Shown here piece by piece: positions 54,565 through 63,835 of a stretch of 64,000 nucleotides of DNA. The number at the start of each line of letters is the position of its first letter. Positions within the stretch are counted from its first letter, which is position 1. A program made the translations under genes and the position numbers. The stretch comes from an uncultured Allomuricauda sp. (lineage in GTDB: Bacteria > Bacteroidota > Bacteroidia > Flavobacteriales > Flavobacteriaceae): NCBI RefSeq assembly GCF_947495325.1, contig NZ_CANLYK010000002.1, positions 186,001-250,000 of the forward strand. The letters are read 5' to 3'. The notes under the pieces are model-generated. The model was given only the letters and a program-made list of their open reading frames with translations, did not search any database and had not been told where the DNA came from.

Positions 54565-55113
54565 TCATGCATTGGGGTTTTTATCCCTAATCCTTTTATA
54601 CAAGCGTATTCCAAGCATCAATAAAATAGCCAATACAAAAATTCCGATTACACCATAAATCCAATTGAAGGCATTTTTTAAAACAACCAGAAACACAATG
54701 GCAAATAGCACCAAAGTCGCCACTTCGTTCCAAATACGCATAAAACGCGAAGTATATTTGACATCATCTCGCTGTAATTGTTTGAAAATTTGGTGGCATT
54801 TTAAATGATAGAAAAAAAGTAAACCCACAAACCCCAATTTTACATGCATCCAAGATTGTTGAAGCCATCCTGGCATCAAAATCAAAAGCCAAATTGCAAA
54901 TACAGTACATAGAATGGCCGATGGCCAGGTAATGATGTACCATAATCTTTTGGTCATGAGCTTTAACTGTTCCGATAGAATTTTTTTATCAGGAGATGGT
55001 TTTTGCCAAGCTTCAATATGATAAATAAACAACCGAGGAATGTAAAACAACCCGGCAAACCAGGTAACCACAAAAATTAGGTGAAGGGATTTAATGTAAT
55101 TGTAAATTTCCAT
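54565..55113 (-). CDS. hemJ: HemJ-type protoporphyrinogen IX oxidase
   Basis: A protein of 182 residues with about five membrane helices. It begins YIKSLHLIFVVTWFAGLFYIP with the conserved His, and has a SWMHVKLGFVGLLFFYHLKC segment with further His, as in UPF0093/HemJ, which oxidises protoporphyrinogen IX to protoporphyrin IX in heme synthesis. A -7 element TACCTTTG lies 18 bases upstream. Confidence 0.88.
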   Translation of the reverse strand: MEIYNYIKSLHLIFVVTWFAGLFYIPRLFIYHIEAWQKPSPDKKILSEQLKLMTKRLWYIITWPSAILCTVFAIWLLILMPGWLQQSWMHVKLGFVGLLFFYHLKCHQIFKQLQRDDVKYTSRFMRIWNEVATLVLFAIVFLVVLKNAFNWIYGVIGIFVLAILLMLGIRLYKRIRDKNPNA

Positions 55114-55130
55114 ATCATCGGTTGGTGGGT

Positions 55131-55138
55131 CAAAGGTA
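55131..55138 (-). promoter_or_regulatory. hemJ -7 promoter element
   Basis: Plus-strand CAAAGGTA reads TACCTTTG on the minus strand, a perfect TAnnTTTG match 18 bases before the start codon. It also forms part of the foot of a larger hairpin (55131-55184). Confidence 0.6.
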
Positions 55139-55189
55139 AAGGGTGTAGTTCAAAAATGAAACACCCGTAATCTTTTACCCTTTGCCCAT

Positions 55190-58100
55190 TTATTCCTCAA
55201 TGCTTAAATAATCCAGCCCTAAACCGTTGAACTCGGTATTAAATTCCTTCATCTCTTTTTCTATAAGGGCATCAAAAGCTATCAACTGTGTTTTTATTTT
55301 GGACGAAAGTTCATTTTTTACAGCGATATCTTGCTCTGTAGGTGGAAAATCATCAATAGAAACCAAGCTGTTTAAATGCCCAAGCTTATTGGTTAAGCGA
55401 ATTGGGAAATTTAGTGGGTCTTGATTGCTACGGTTCTTTGTTTGATACAACGCTTTTTCAATCTCACCAAAATCCTCTTTCATTTTTTTCGCCTTTTCCA
55501 CTAAATCAGTGGTTTGCTCATTGTTTTTATATTGTTTTACAAAAGCATCTAGTTTCCCATTGATTTTCCTAATCTTTTTTATGGATTTATGTGCTAGATC
55601 CACGGTTTCATTAATGTCTGAAATAAAATCATATTGCTTTTGCATATCCGTCACGGAAACCTCAGCTCTAGGATCTGGGAGAATTTTAAATTCTCTGGAT
55701 TGATTGTCCCCATTCACATTTAAATGAACCTGGTAGTTACCTGGAACCGCCTTTGCTCCACCTAAATTGGCCCACCAAAGTATCATGTCCTCCAGTTTTT
55801 CCGCTCCCTTACCACGGGTATCCCAAACATGTGTATTACCTCCTTTTTTTATTTTTATTTTTTTCTTCTTGTCTTTCGAAAAATTACTGTAGCCCGCCAA
55901 AGTATCTCCATCCATTTTGGTATAGGTAACAGCGATACTATCCTTTTCTGTAAAATCTTTAAGGTAAAAATGGGTGACAACTCCATTTGGATGATTTTGA
56001 CCCTCGGTTTTTGAAGGTTTCTTAGCAGCAGTACCTTTTGTTCTATAGCTATCCTTAGGTTGATATAAAATGGCATTGGAACTTTTCTTGGAGCCATCCA
56101 ACTGATATAAAACCGTTAAATCATCAATAATCCATAGACTTCGTCCTTGGGTAGCCACAATCAAATTGTTGTTCTTAATGGTTAAATCCGTAATGGGAAC
56201 TATGGGTAAATTCAACTGGAATTCTTGCCAGTTTTTACCATCATTAAAGGAAATATACATTCCGGTTTCAGTTCCTGCATACAATAATCCCTTTACTTTT
56301 GGATCTTCTCGAAGCACTCGTGTAAAGTGTTCGTTATTTATACCGTTTGTTATTTTAATCCATGTTTTCCCAAAATCCGTGGTCTTGTAGAGATAGGGTT
56401 GAAAGTCCCCCAATTTATATCGTGTTGCGGCAACATAACAAGTGCCTTCATCAAAAGCTGAGGGTTCTATACTGTTGATCATGCTCCATTCCGGCATGCC
56501 TGGCGGAGTTACATTTTCCCAGTTTGCCCCGCCATCTTTGGTCACGTGTATCAATCCATCATCACTCCCTACCCAAAGCAATCCTTCTTTTATAGGGCTT
56601 TCATTAGCCGCGAAAATGGTACAATAATATTCCACTCCAGTATTATCTTGTGTAATTGGACCTCCACTACTAACCAGCTTGTTTGGGTCATTTCTTGTGA
56701 GATCATCACTGAGCAATTCCCAACTTTGCCCTTCATTGGTACTTAAGTGTACGTGGTTGGAAAATGTATAGAGTTTTTTAGGGTCATGCTTACTAAAGAT
56801 GATCGGAAAATTCCACTGAAAGCGATATTTCATCCCTTCGGCTCCATAACCCATGGGGTTGTCTGGCCATACATTAATTCCCCTAACAGTATTATTTTTA
56901 TGGTTTACTCTTGTTAAAAATCCGCCATAACTACCCCCATACACAATATCATTGTTTGTTGGGTCTACTGCAATATGTGCCGATTCTCCCCCAGCCGTTG
57001 GTTCCCAATCGCCTTCACCAATTGAACCGCCATCGCTACGATGATTAATTCTGATGGTCGAATTATCTTGCTGTGCCACATAAATCCGATACGGAAAAGC
57101 ATTATCTGTTGTTACTCGATAAAACTGAGCGGTTGGTTGGTTGTAATATGTACTCCAAGTTTCACCTCCATCATAACTTACCTGGGCTCCGCCATCATCA
57201 CCAATAATCATTCGTTTTGAATTCTCTGGTGAAATCCAAAGATCATGATGATCTCCATGGGGTGCATTAAAGGTATTAAAGGTTTTTCCCCCGTCTGTGG
57301 ATTTGTGATAGCGCACGTTGAGAACATAGACCACATCTTCATCTTCCGTGTCGGCATACACTCGGGTATAGTACCAGGCACGCTGTCTAAGTTTTCGTTC
57401 TTCATTGACCCGTGTCCATTTTTTACCCCCGTCATCAGAACGGTACAGCCCTCCTTTTTCCTTGTTTTCAACAATGGCCCAAACCCTGTCACTGTTTTTT
57501 GGTGACACGGTAACACCAATAATTCCTAAAGTGTCCTTTGGAAAGCCTTCATTTTTTGAAATTTCCGTCCATGTTTCCCCACTATCGGTACTCTTCCAAA
57601 GTGCAGATCCATCGCCCCCACTGCTCAAGCTATACGGTGTTCTTTTCGCTCGCCATGTAGATGCGTAAAGTATTCTTGGGTTGTTAGGGTCAAAGGTCAA
57701 ATCCACAGCCCCAGATTGATTATTTACGAACAAGACTTGCTTCCATGTTTTTCCACCATCAATACTTTTATACACTCCGCGTTCATTGGTAGGTTTGTAG
57801 ATATTCCCCAGAACAGCTGCGTATACTGTGTTATAGTCTGTTGGATGGATTCGAATTCGTGGTACATGACGACTGTTTTTAAGCCCCGCCGAAGTCCATG
57901 TTTTACCAGCGTCCTCGGTCTTCCAGATACCGTAACCACTGGATACATTTCCACGAAGTGTCTTTTCTCCACCTCCAGCATAAATTATATTAGGGTCACT
58001 TTTGGCCACTTCAACAGCGCCAATACTTCCTCCAAAATAGCCATCGGAAATATTCTCCCAGCTACGACCACCATCTAATGTTTTCCAAACACCACCTCCG

Positions 58101-58327
58101 GTAGCTCCAAAATAAAAAAGATTTGGTTCTCCTGGAACTCCAGTTACTGCGGCAGAACGCCCACCTCGAAATGGCCCTACCAAACGGTACTCCAAACTGG
58201 AATAGAGTTCTTCTGGATATTCAGGAGCTGTTTGTGAAGATTTATTGCGTCGTTGAGCCTCCGTTGAAAGAGCAAAAAGGCATAGTGCCAGCAATAACAA
58301 GCCGGCTTTGGAAAGCAGTTGTTTCAT
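55190..58327 (-). CDS. Secreted BNR/sortilin-type beta-propeller protein
   Basis: A protein of 1,045 residues with a signal peptide (about 1-24, ending TEAQ). Many BNR/Asp-box repeats are visible (DAGKTW, DGGKTW, DSGETW, DDGGKKW, DGGETW, NEGQSW, DGGANW, DFGKTW, NDGKNW), which fold as two beta-propellers like VPS10/sortilin proteins (about 40-730). A C-terminal region (about 740-1045) adds a beta domain and a long helical segment. Such proteins are abundant exported proteins in Flavobacteriia, often annotated as glycosyl hydrolase without proven activity. The ATG at 58327 is preferred. Confidence 0.88.
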   Translation of the reverse strand: MKQLLSKAGLLLLALCLFALSTEAQRRNKSSQTAPEYPEELYSSLEYRLVGPFRGGRSAAVTGVPGEPNLFYFGATGGGVWKTLDGGRSWENISDGYFGGSIGAVEVAKSDPNIIYAGGGEKTLRGNVSSGYGIWKTEDAGKTWTSAGLKNSRHVPRIRIHPTDYNTVYAAVLGNIYKPTNERGVYKSIDGGKTWKQVLFVNNQSGAVDLTFDPNNPRILYASTWRAKRTPYSLSSGGDGSALWKSTDSGETWTEISKNEGFPKDTLGIIGVTVSPKNSDRVWAIVENKEKGGLYRSDDGGKKWTRVNEERKLRQRAWYYTRVYADTEDEDVVYVLNVRYHKSTDGGKTFNTFNAPHGDHHDLWISPENSKRMIIGDDGGAQVSYDGGETWSTYYNQPTAQFYRVTTDNAFPYRIYVAQQDNSTIRINHRSDGGSIGEGDWEPTAGGESAHIAVDPTNNDIVYGGSYGGFLTRVNHKNNTVRGINVWPDNPMGYGAEGMKYRFQWNFPIIFSKHDPKKLYTFSNHVHLSTNEGQSWELLSDDLTRNDPNKLVSSGGPITQDNTGVEYYCTIFAANESPIKEGLLWVGSDDGLIHVTKDGGANWENVTPPGMPEWSMINSIEPSAFDEGTCYVAATRYKLGDFQPYLYKTTDFGKTWIKITNGINNEHFTRVLREDPKVKGLLYAGTETGMYISFNDGKNWQEFQLNLPIVPITDLTIKNNNLIVATQGRSLWIIDDLTVLYQLDGSKKSSNAILYQPKDSYRTKGTAAKKPSKTEGQNHPNGVVTHFYLKDFTEKDSIAVTYTKMDGDTLAGYSNFSKDKKKKIKIKKGGNTHVWDTRGKGAEKLEDMILWWANLGGAKAVPGNYQVHLNVNGDNQSREFKILPDPRAEVSVTDMQKQYDFISDINETVDLAHKSIKKIRKINGKLDAFVKQYKNNEQTTDLVEKAKKMKEDFGEIEKALYQTKNRSNQDPLNFPIRLTNKLGHLNSLVSIDDFPPTEQDIAVKNELSSKIKTQLIAFDALIEKEMKEFNTEFNGLGLDYLSIEE

Positions 58328-58354
58328 TTTTTTGAGTGTTGAATTAGTCGGTAT

Positions 58355-58385
58355 TAAATGTAGGGAAAAACATGGCATGTAACAA
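58355..58385 (-). promoter_or_regulatory. Candidate promoter of the BNR-repeat gene
   Basis: On the minus strand TTG (plus 58383-58385), 20 bases, then TACATTTA (58355-58362), one mismatch from the TAnnTTTG consensus. It is 28 bases from the start codon. Confidence 0.5.
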
Positions 58386-58468
58386 TGTGGATAATTTAAT
58401 ACTAATGTATCAGATGAAGTAATCGTTCATTTTTAGTAGTTTTAGATTATTAACACAAACACATTACC

Positions 58469-59602
58469 ATGGATATTTTTAGCAAGATCAAAGAGAAGCT
58501 CACACATGAGTTTATTGATATTATTGAATGGCTCGACTATACTGATGACACCATTGCCCATAGATTTGAGCGTTATCAAAATGAAATAAAGAATGGGGCC
58601 AAGCTTATTGTGCGTGAAGGGCAGACCGCTGTTTTTATAAACGAAGGTCAATTGGCAGATGTATTTAAACCTGGCACTTACGACCTAACCACACAAAATC
58701 TCCCCATTTTAGCAACCCTAAAAGGTTGGAAATATGGTTTTAATTCTCCCTTTAAAGCTGAGGTCTATTTTGTGAACACCCATCTTTTTACTGATGAAAA
58801 ATGGGGAACAAAAAGTCCCATCACCTTGAGTGATGATCGTTTTGGCTTAGTGGAGATCAGAGCTTTTGGCACCTATGCCTTTAAAATTTCGGATGCCGGA
58901 AAGTTTATTACGGACATTGTTGGAACCGATAACAACTTTACCAATTTTGAAATCAATGAGCATCTAAAAAGTTTGATCGCAACCCGATTCACGGATACCG
59001 TTGGCGAAGCCAATTTGCCCATAGAATTGTATGCCGCAAATACTTCTGAACTTTCGGAAACTTGTCAAGACGTGATGAAACCAGAATTCATTTCTGTAGG
59101 GATTTCCTTGGAAAAATTCTATATCGAGAACGTTTCCATGCCCGAAGACCTCAAAAAAGAAATCTTTGAGTACAGCCGTATTGATAAGTTGGATTTGGAC
59201 AAATTGACCAAGTTCAAAACTGCAAAAGCTATTGAGGCTGCGGCCAAGAACGAAGGTGGTACCGCCGGTGCTGGAATGGGAATGGGAATGGGTTTTGTAT
59301 TGGCTCAACAAATGGGAGGCATGATGAGCCCCCAAATGGGAGGTGTTCAACAAATGCAACAGCCAGGAGCAACAGTTCCTCCACCAATGCCAACTGCAGT
59401 TCAGTATTTCTATGCTTCAAATGGAACGCAACAAGGCCCAGTCTCTTTTGAGCAATTACAGGCTCTTTTTGCGGGGCGTACCATTAATAGGGACAGCTTG
59501 GTTTGGAAACAAGGCATGGTAGCTTGGACCGCCTTGAAGGATGTTGAGGAATTAAAATCGTTTTTAGGGGGAAATACACCGCCACCCTTGCCAAACAACT
59601 AA
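58469..59602 (+). CDS. SPFH-domain protein with C-terminal GYF_2 domain
   Basis: A protein of 377 residues. The SPFH domain (about 25-260) is of the virion-core/YdjI type, including TAVFINEGQLADVFKPGTYDL and SLEKFYIENVSMPEDLKKEI. A Gly/Met/Gln-rich linker (about 265-310) leads to a GYF_2 domain (about 313-370, QYFYASNGTQQGPVSFEQL). GYF domains bind proline-rich peptides. No signal or membrane helix is seen, so it is cytoplasmic or peripherally membrane-bound. The partner gene begins 3 bases after the stop. Confidence 0.88.
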   Translation: MDIFSKIKEKLTHEFIDIIEWLDYTDDTIAHRFERYQNEIKNGAKLIVREGQTAVFINEGQLADVFKPGTYDLTTQNLPILATLKGWKYGFNSPFKAEVYFVNTHLFTDEKWGTKSPITLSDDRFGLVEIRAFGTYAFKISDAGKFITDIVGTDNNFTNFEINEHLKSLIATRFTDTVGEANLPIELYAANTSELSETCQDVMKPEFISVGISLEKFYIENVSMPEDLKKEIFEYSRIDKLDLDKLTKFKTAKAIEAAAKNEGGTAGAGMGMGMGFVLAQQMGGMMSPQMGGVQQMQQPGATVPPPMPTAVQYFYASNGTQQGPVSFEQLQALFAGRTINRDSLVWKQGMVAWTALKDVEELKSFLGGNTPPPLPNN

Positions 59603-59605
59603 TCT

Positions 59606-60697
59606 TTGGAACCATCAATCCAAAAAACAGAACTTAAAAAACCCTGCGTTAATTGCGGCGCAGAGCTCAAATACAAGCCTGGAACTACTAATATTAGTTG
59701 CGAGTATTGTGGGCATGAGGAATCTATCAATATAGATGGGAATGGGTTTGCAGAACTGGAGTTATATCCATATCTGAAAGAAATGGGTGCCCAAAAACAC
59801 AGTGAGGAAATCTCTATGCTTCATTGTAAAAATTGTGGCGCCAATCTGCATGTAGAAGAAAATTACAAGTCACTTCATTGCGTCTATTGCAGTATGCCTT
59901 TAATAATAGAAGATACTTATATAGAAGATTGGATACTTCCCGGCGCCGTGCTGCCGTTTCAGATTGAAAAACAGAGATCATTTCTCATTTTTCAAAAGTG
60001 GGTCAGTAAATTGTGGTGGGCTCCCAATAAATTGAAAAAGGCTTCTTTAGACCCTCAATTTACCAAAGGATTGTATTTGCCCTATTGGACATTTGACGCA
60101 CAACTTTCAGCTTCTTATACTGGGCAACGAGGCGAATATTATTATGAGACCCGTAGAGTTAGGAATGCACAAGGCAAAATGGTTTCACAACGGGTTAGAA
60201 AAACGCGTTGGTATCCTGCTTCTGGAAGGGTTTCGGGTTTTGTAGATGATACTTTGATAGAGGCTTCCAAACAAAAGGCAGGCAGAATCCCAACAAAAAT
60301 TGCACATTGGAATTTAAAAAAATTACAACCTTTCAATAGTGGTTTCCTTTCCGGGTTTGTCACCGAAAAATATACTATTCCTTTAAAGCAAGGTCATTTA
60401 TCGGCCAAGGGTGAGGCAAAACGTATTGCAGAACATTGGTGCCGACAGGATATTGGTGGGGATACACAACGGGTGACTAGCATGGATATGAGTCTATCCG
60501 ATGAAACATTCAAGCATATTTTATTGCCTGTTTATATAAGTGCGTATCGGTACAAAGGCAAAGAATACAATTTCTACATCAATGGGGAAAATGGCACAAT
60601 TTCAGGAACACGACCTTATAGTTTTTGGAAAATATTTTCAGCTGTTGTCTTTGTAATTATTGTAATTGCCTTATTGGTATTTCTGGCACAGGGCTGA
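59606..60697 (+). CDS. Double zinc-ribbon protein with C-terminal membrane helix, YdjG-like
   Basis: A protein of 363 residues starting at TTG, 3 bases after the SPFH gene. Two N-terminal CX2C...CX2C zinc ribbons (PCVNCG/CEYCG and HCKNCG/CVYCS) are followed by a beta-rich domain with LYLPYWTFDAQLSASYTGQRG and RWYPASGRVSGF, then one C-terminal membrane helix (about 340-360). This order matches Bacillus YdjG, which with the SPFH protein YdjI recruits PspA to the membrane. The gene pair suggests the same membrane-stress role. Confidence 0.82.
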   Translation: MEPSIQKTELKKPCVNCGAELKYKPGTTNISCEYCGHEESINIDGNGFAELELYPYLKEMGAQKHSEEISMLHCKNCGANLHVEENYKSLHCVYCSMPLIIEDTYIEDWILPGAVLPFQIEKQRSFLIFQKWVSKLWWAPNKLKKASLDPQFTKGLYLPYWTFDAQLSASYTGQRGEYYYETRRVRNAQGKMVSQRVRKTRWYPASGRVSGFVDDTLIEASKQKAGRIPTKIAHWNLKKLQPFNSGFLSGFVTEKYTIPLKQGHLSAKGEAKRIAEHWCRQDIGGDTQRVTSMDMSLSDETFKHILLPVYISAYRYKGKEYNFYINGENGTISGTRPYSFWKIFSAVVFVIIVIALLVFLAQG

Positions 60698-60740
60698 TTA
60701 AAATAGCGCTTCCTTTTCAAATTTTAACTAATTTTATTCT

Positions 60741-61487
60741 ATGCCAAAACGCATTTCTTTAATAACGGTTTTTGTATTGTTAAACATGGGTGTTGGCCGC
60801 ATGTTTCAGGAAAGCACGGGTCTAGCTTGTTTTTCCGAACTTTCTATTCTTGCCATTACCAGTTTTTGCTTTTGGAATGCCTCCGCGCAACAAATAAAAA
60901 AATGGGGGCACAAATGGATGGTGAACGCCTCTGGAAAAAACATCCTTATACAAAGTGGGTTGGGTCTTTCGGCGTCTGCAATCAATATTGTTATTGGTCA
61001 GGTCTTGGTGGTGTTTTTAATGAGCACGGTTTATCAATGTACTTCTCCCAGTTTCAATTTTCTCAACGCAAGCCTGACGAACAACATTGCGGTAAACCTA
61101 CTTTGTTATTTTCTGTTGATGTTCTTTTTGGTTGAAACAAAAAAAGAAGGGACTTCAATTGTTTCGCAAAATGGAAGTCTTGAAGACGATGGAAGAGTTT
61201 CCGTTTCAAAGAAAGGATCTCAGTTTTTACTTCATCCCGAAGAAATCATTTACGTAGAAACCAGTAACAATTGTATTGTGCTTCACACCAAAAAGGGAAA
61301 GTTTGTAAAATATCAAAGTCTAAAATCTTTCTCACAGAAGCTCTGCCCCAAAACCTTTAAACGGGTTCATCGTTCCTATTTGGTGAATTTGGATTTAATA
61401 GAACGCATCCAAAAAAACCACAACGGAGATGGAGTACTGCATTTAAAAACAGGGCATAATCTAAAATTTAGTAGAACCTACATTTAA
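60741..61487 (+). CDS. Membrane-bound LytTR-family transcription regulator
   Basis: A protein of 248 residues. Residues 1-130 hold about three or four hydrophobic segments, and a LytTR DNA-binding domain (about 148-248) follows with EIIYVETSNNCIVLHTKKG and FKRVHRSYLVNLDLIERI. There is no receiver domain, so the membrane part probably senses the signal directly. It starts 44 bases after the zinc-ribbon gene. The targets are unknown, but the neighbouring SPFH pair is a candidate. Confidence 0.88.
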   Translation: MPKRISLITVFVLLNMGVGRMFQESTGLACFSELSILAITSFCFWNASAQQIKKWGHKWMVNASGKNILIQSGLGLSASAINIVIGQVLVVFLMSTVYQCTSPSFNFLNASLTNNIAVNLLCYFLLMFFLVETKKEGTSIVSQNGSLEDDGRVSVSKKGSQFLLHPEEIIYVETSNNCIVLHTKKGKFVKYQSLKSFSQKLCPKTFKRVHRSYLVNLDLIERIQKNHNGDGVLHLKTGHNLKFSRTYI

Positions 61488-61552
61488 TTACTCGTATCTA
61501 CAAGGTTCTGCAACTTACCCTTATTTTCCCGCAGCTTACATTGCAAGTTTTC

Positions 61553-61580
61553 TTGTGTTTTAAGTATAAAGTTAGTTTTG
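61553..61580 (+). promoter_or_regulatory. Promoter of the DUF5916 gene
   Basis: TTG (61553-61555), 17 bases, then TAGTTTTG (61573-61580), a perfect TAnnTTTG match. It is 19 bases before the ATG at 61600. Confidence 0.6.
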
Positions 61581-61599
61581 ACCAAAACCAGTTTTATAC

Positions 61600-63825
61600 A
61601 TGCGATTCCACTGCGCTATTTTATTTTTTTTAATACATCCCCTATTGGTTGCGCAAGAATATCTAAGCAACACCGAGAGCATCCACAAAACAGATAAAAA
61701 ACTTGCCCTTGATGGTTTTTTAAATGATCCTCTTTGGAAGGAAGCTAAAAATTTTCCGTTTACAGAATGGCAACCAGATTGGGGAAAACCTGATAGCCTT
61801 ACAACCCTTTTTATAACCTTTGATGATGACTATCTATATGTTGGCCTGGATGCCAAGGATCCAAAACCTGATAAAATAATAAGTAGAAATTTAGTGCGTG
61901 ATGGTTGGTACGGAGACGACTATTTTGCATTTCAAATTGACCCCAATAGAACCAAAAAGAACGCTCTTATTTTTAGTATCTATCCCTCCGGAAGCAGATA
62001 TGATGACGCTATTTACAATGATAATGTCCCTTTGGGCAATTCTCCTTCAACACCTGCCTATGATATGCTTTGGGAAGGTGAAACTCAAATAACAAATCAA
62101 GGTTGGCAAGCAGAATATCGCATTCCTTTATCAAATTTAAGATTTGAAATAAGAAATGGAGAAGTTCTTGGTGGTATCTCGGCACACCGAACCATTAATT
62201 ACGACAATAAACTAATGGTTTATCCAAAAATACCTCAGAATGTAACGGGGGCCGGTGGCAAACCATCTTTAAAAAAACCCGTTTTATTTGTTGGGTTACA
62301 ACCTAAAAAAGATTTCCAAATAACACCTTATCTATTAGCTTCAACACAAAACGAATTTAAACTGAATACAACAACGACCTCCTATGAAAAAGAGGGTTTT
62401 GAAAAGTTCAATGTTGGTTTGGATGTCCGTTATGGAATCACTCCAAACCTAACATTGGACCTTACCTTGAACACAGATTTTTCTCAGGTGGAGATTGATG
62501 ACCAAGTCGTAAATCTTGGTCGAGCATCCATTTTTTTTCCGGAACGAAGAAAATTCTTTTTGCAACAATCTGGGCTCTTCGATTTTGATATGGGCATACT
62601 TTCCCAGCTCTTTTACAGCAGAACCATAGGTATAAATAACGGACAACTCACCCCTATTTTAGGTGGAGCAAAGCTCACGGGTGAATTGGGCAACTGGGAT
62701 TTGGGGTTTCTTTCATTACAGACGGAGGGAACGCGAATAAATGACAATGTACTGCCTACAGAGAATTTTTCGGTACTTCGATTGCGCAGAAAGGTTTTTA
62801 ACGATAGATCATTTATCGGTTTTATGGCAACAAACAGAATTCGGGAAGATTATTTCAACACTGCCTTTGGTGTGGACGGGGTCATTGATGTAGGTAATGA
62901 AAACTTTATCATTACCTCCTTGGCAACAACTGTGGAAGGTGAAAATTCTTCAAGTTCGGGTTACAATCTTATTGACAACTCCCGCTTTGCCTTCCAATTT
63001 GCCAGGCGCAAACAGGACGGATGGTTTTATAGAGGCGCTTATGAATTTTCAGGTGATTTTTTCAATCCCGGTATGGGATTTTTGCTTCGCGAAAAGCACC
63101 ACAACATATATATTGGTCTCAACCATGGGAAGTTTAAAAAAGATCGGGAGCAGAACACCTTTCAATATCGAAGATGGATGCCTTTAAATTCAGATTTGTA
63201 TTTCACAACCAATTTTTCGGATGTGCTTACATGGTATAATCGAAGTCAGTGGACAGGGCGATTCTTTAACAGTGATGAAATTTCCTTTTTTGGACAGGTC
63301 CAATATGAGTTTTTACAGGACCCACTGCAATTTTCCAATACGATTGCAATTCCGCAAGGGAATTACTTTTTCACCTATATAGGAGCCTCTTATTCGAGTG
63401 GTTTTCAGCGAGCTTTAAAAATTCCAATTTCAGTGGAGTATGGAAGTTTTTTTGATGGGGAAAATTTACAGCTCAGCTTATCTCCTGAATGGAATATTAA
63501 TGAACATTTTACATTGGAAAGTTCTTGGCAGCTCAATTATCTGAATTTTAAGAATAGGAATGTCAGTGAATGGATCAACGTTCCCCAATTAAGAATAAAT
63601 TGGGCATATAACCTACATCTTTCGGGTAGTGTCACTGGCCAGTACAACTCCATCCAAGACCAGATTTTTACGAGTGCCCGACTGCGATATAACTTTCGGG
63701 ACGGACACAATCTGTACGTGGTTTACAACCAAGATTACAATTCAGATAGGTTTCAATTCAATCCAGAGCTGCCCCGATTTAACAATCAGATAGTAACCTT
63801 AAAATATTTATACACGTTCTTCTAA
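61600..63825 (+). CDS. DUF5916 protein with CBM9-like domain and outer-membrane barrel
   Basis: A protein of 741 residues with a signal peptide (about 1-18, ending LVAQ). The N-terminal carbohydrate-binding family 9-like domain (about 30-215) includes DGFLNDPLWKEAKNFPFTEW and a GDDYFAFQIDP segment. The rest (about 230-741) is rich in amphipathic strands and ends in KYLYTFF, as in the DUF5916 outer-membrane proteins of Bacteroidota. Function is unknown; a surface role in polymer handling is inferred. Confidence 0.88.
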   Translation: MRFHCAILFFLIHPLLVAQEYLSNTESIHKTDKKLALDGFLNDPLWKEAKNFPFTEWQPDWGKPDSLTTLFITFDDDYLYVGLDAKDPKPDKIISRNLVRDGWYGDDYFAFQIDPNRTKKNALIFSIYPSGSRYDDAIYNDNVPLGNSPSTPAYDMLWEGETQITNQGWQAEYRIPLSNLRFEIRNGEVLGGISAHRTINYDNKLMVYPKIPQNVTGAGGKPSLKKPVLFVGLQPKKDFQITPYLLASTQNEFKLNTTTTSYEKEGFEKFNVGLDVRYGITPNLTLDLTLNTDFSQVEIDDQVVNLGRASIFFPERRKFFLQQSGLFDFDMGILSQLFYSRTIGINNGQLTPILGGAKLTGELGNWDLGFLSLQTEGTRINDNVLPTENFSVLRLRRKVFNDRSFIGFMATNRIREDYFNTAFGVDGVIDVGNENFIITSLATTVEGENSSSSGYNLIDNSRFAFQFARRKQDGWFYRGAYEFSGDFFNPGMGFLLREKHHNIYIGLNHGKFKKDREQNTFQYRRWMPLNSDLYFTTNFSDVLTWYNRSQWTGRFFNSDEISFFGQVQYEFLQDPLQFSNTIAIPQGNYFFTYIGASYSSGFQRALKIPISVEYGSFFDGENLQLSLSPEWNINEHFTLESSWQLNYLNFKNRNVSEWINVPQLRINWAYNLHLSGSVTGQYNSIQDQIFTSARLRYNFRDGHNLYVVYNQDYNSDRFQFNPELPRFNNQIVTLKYLYTFF

Positions 63826-63835
63826 AGTTTATATT

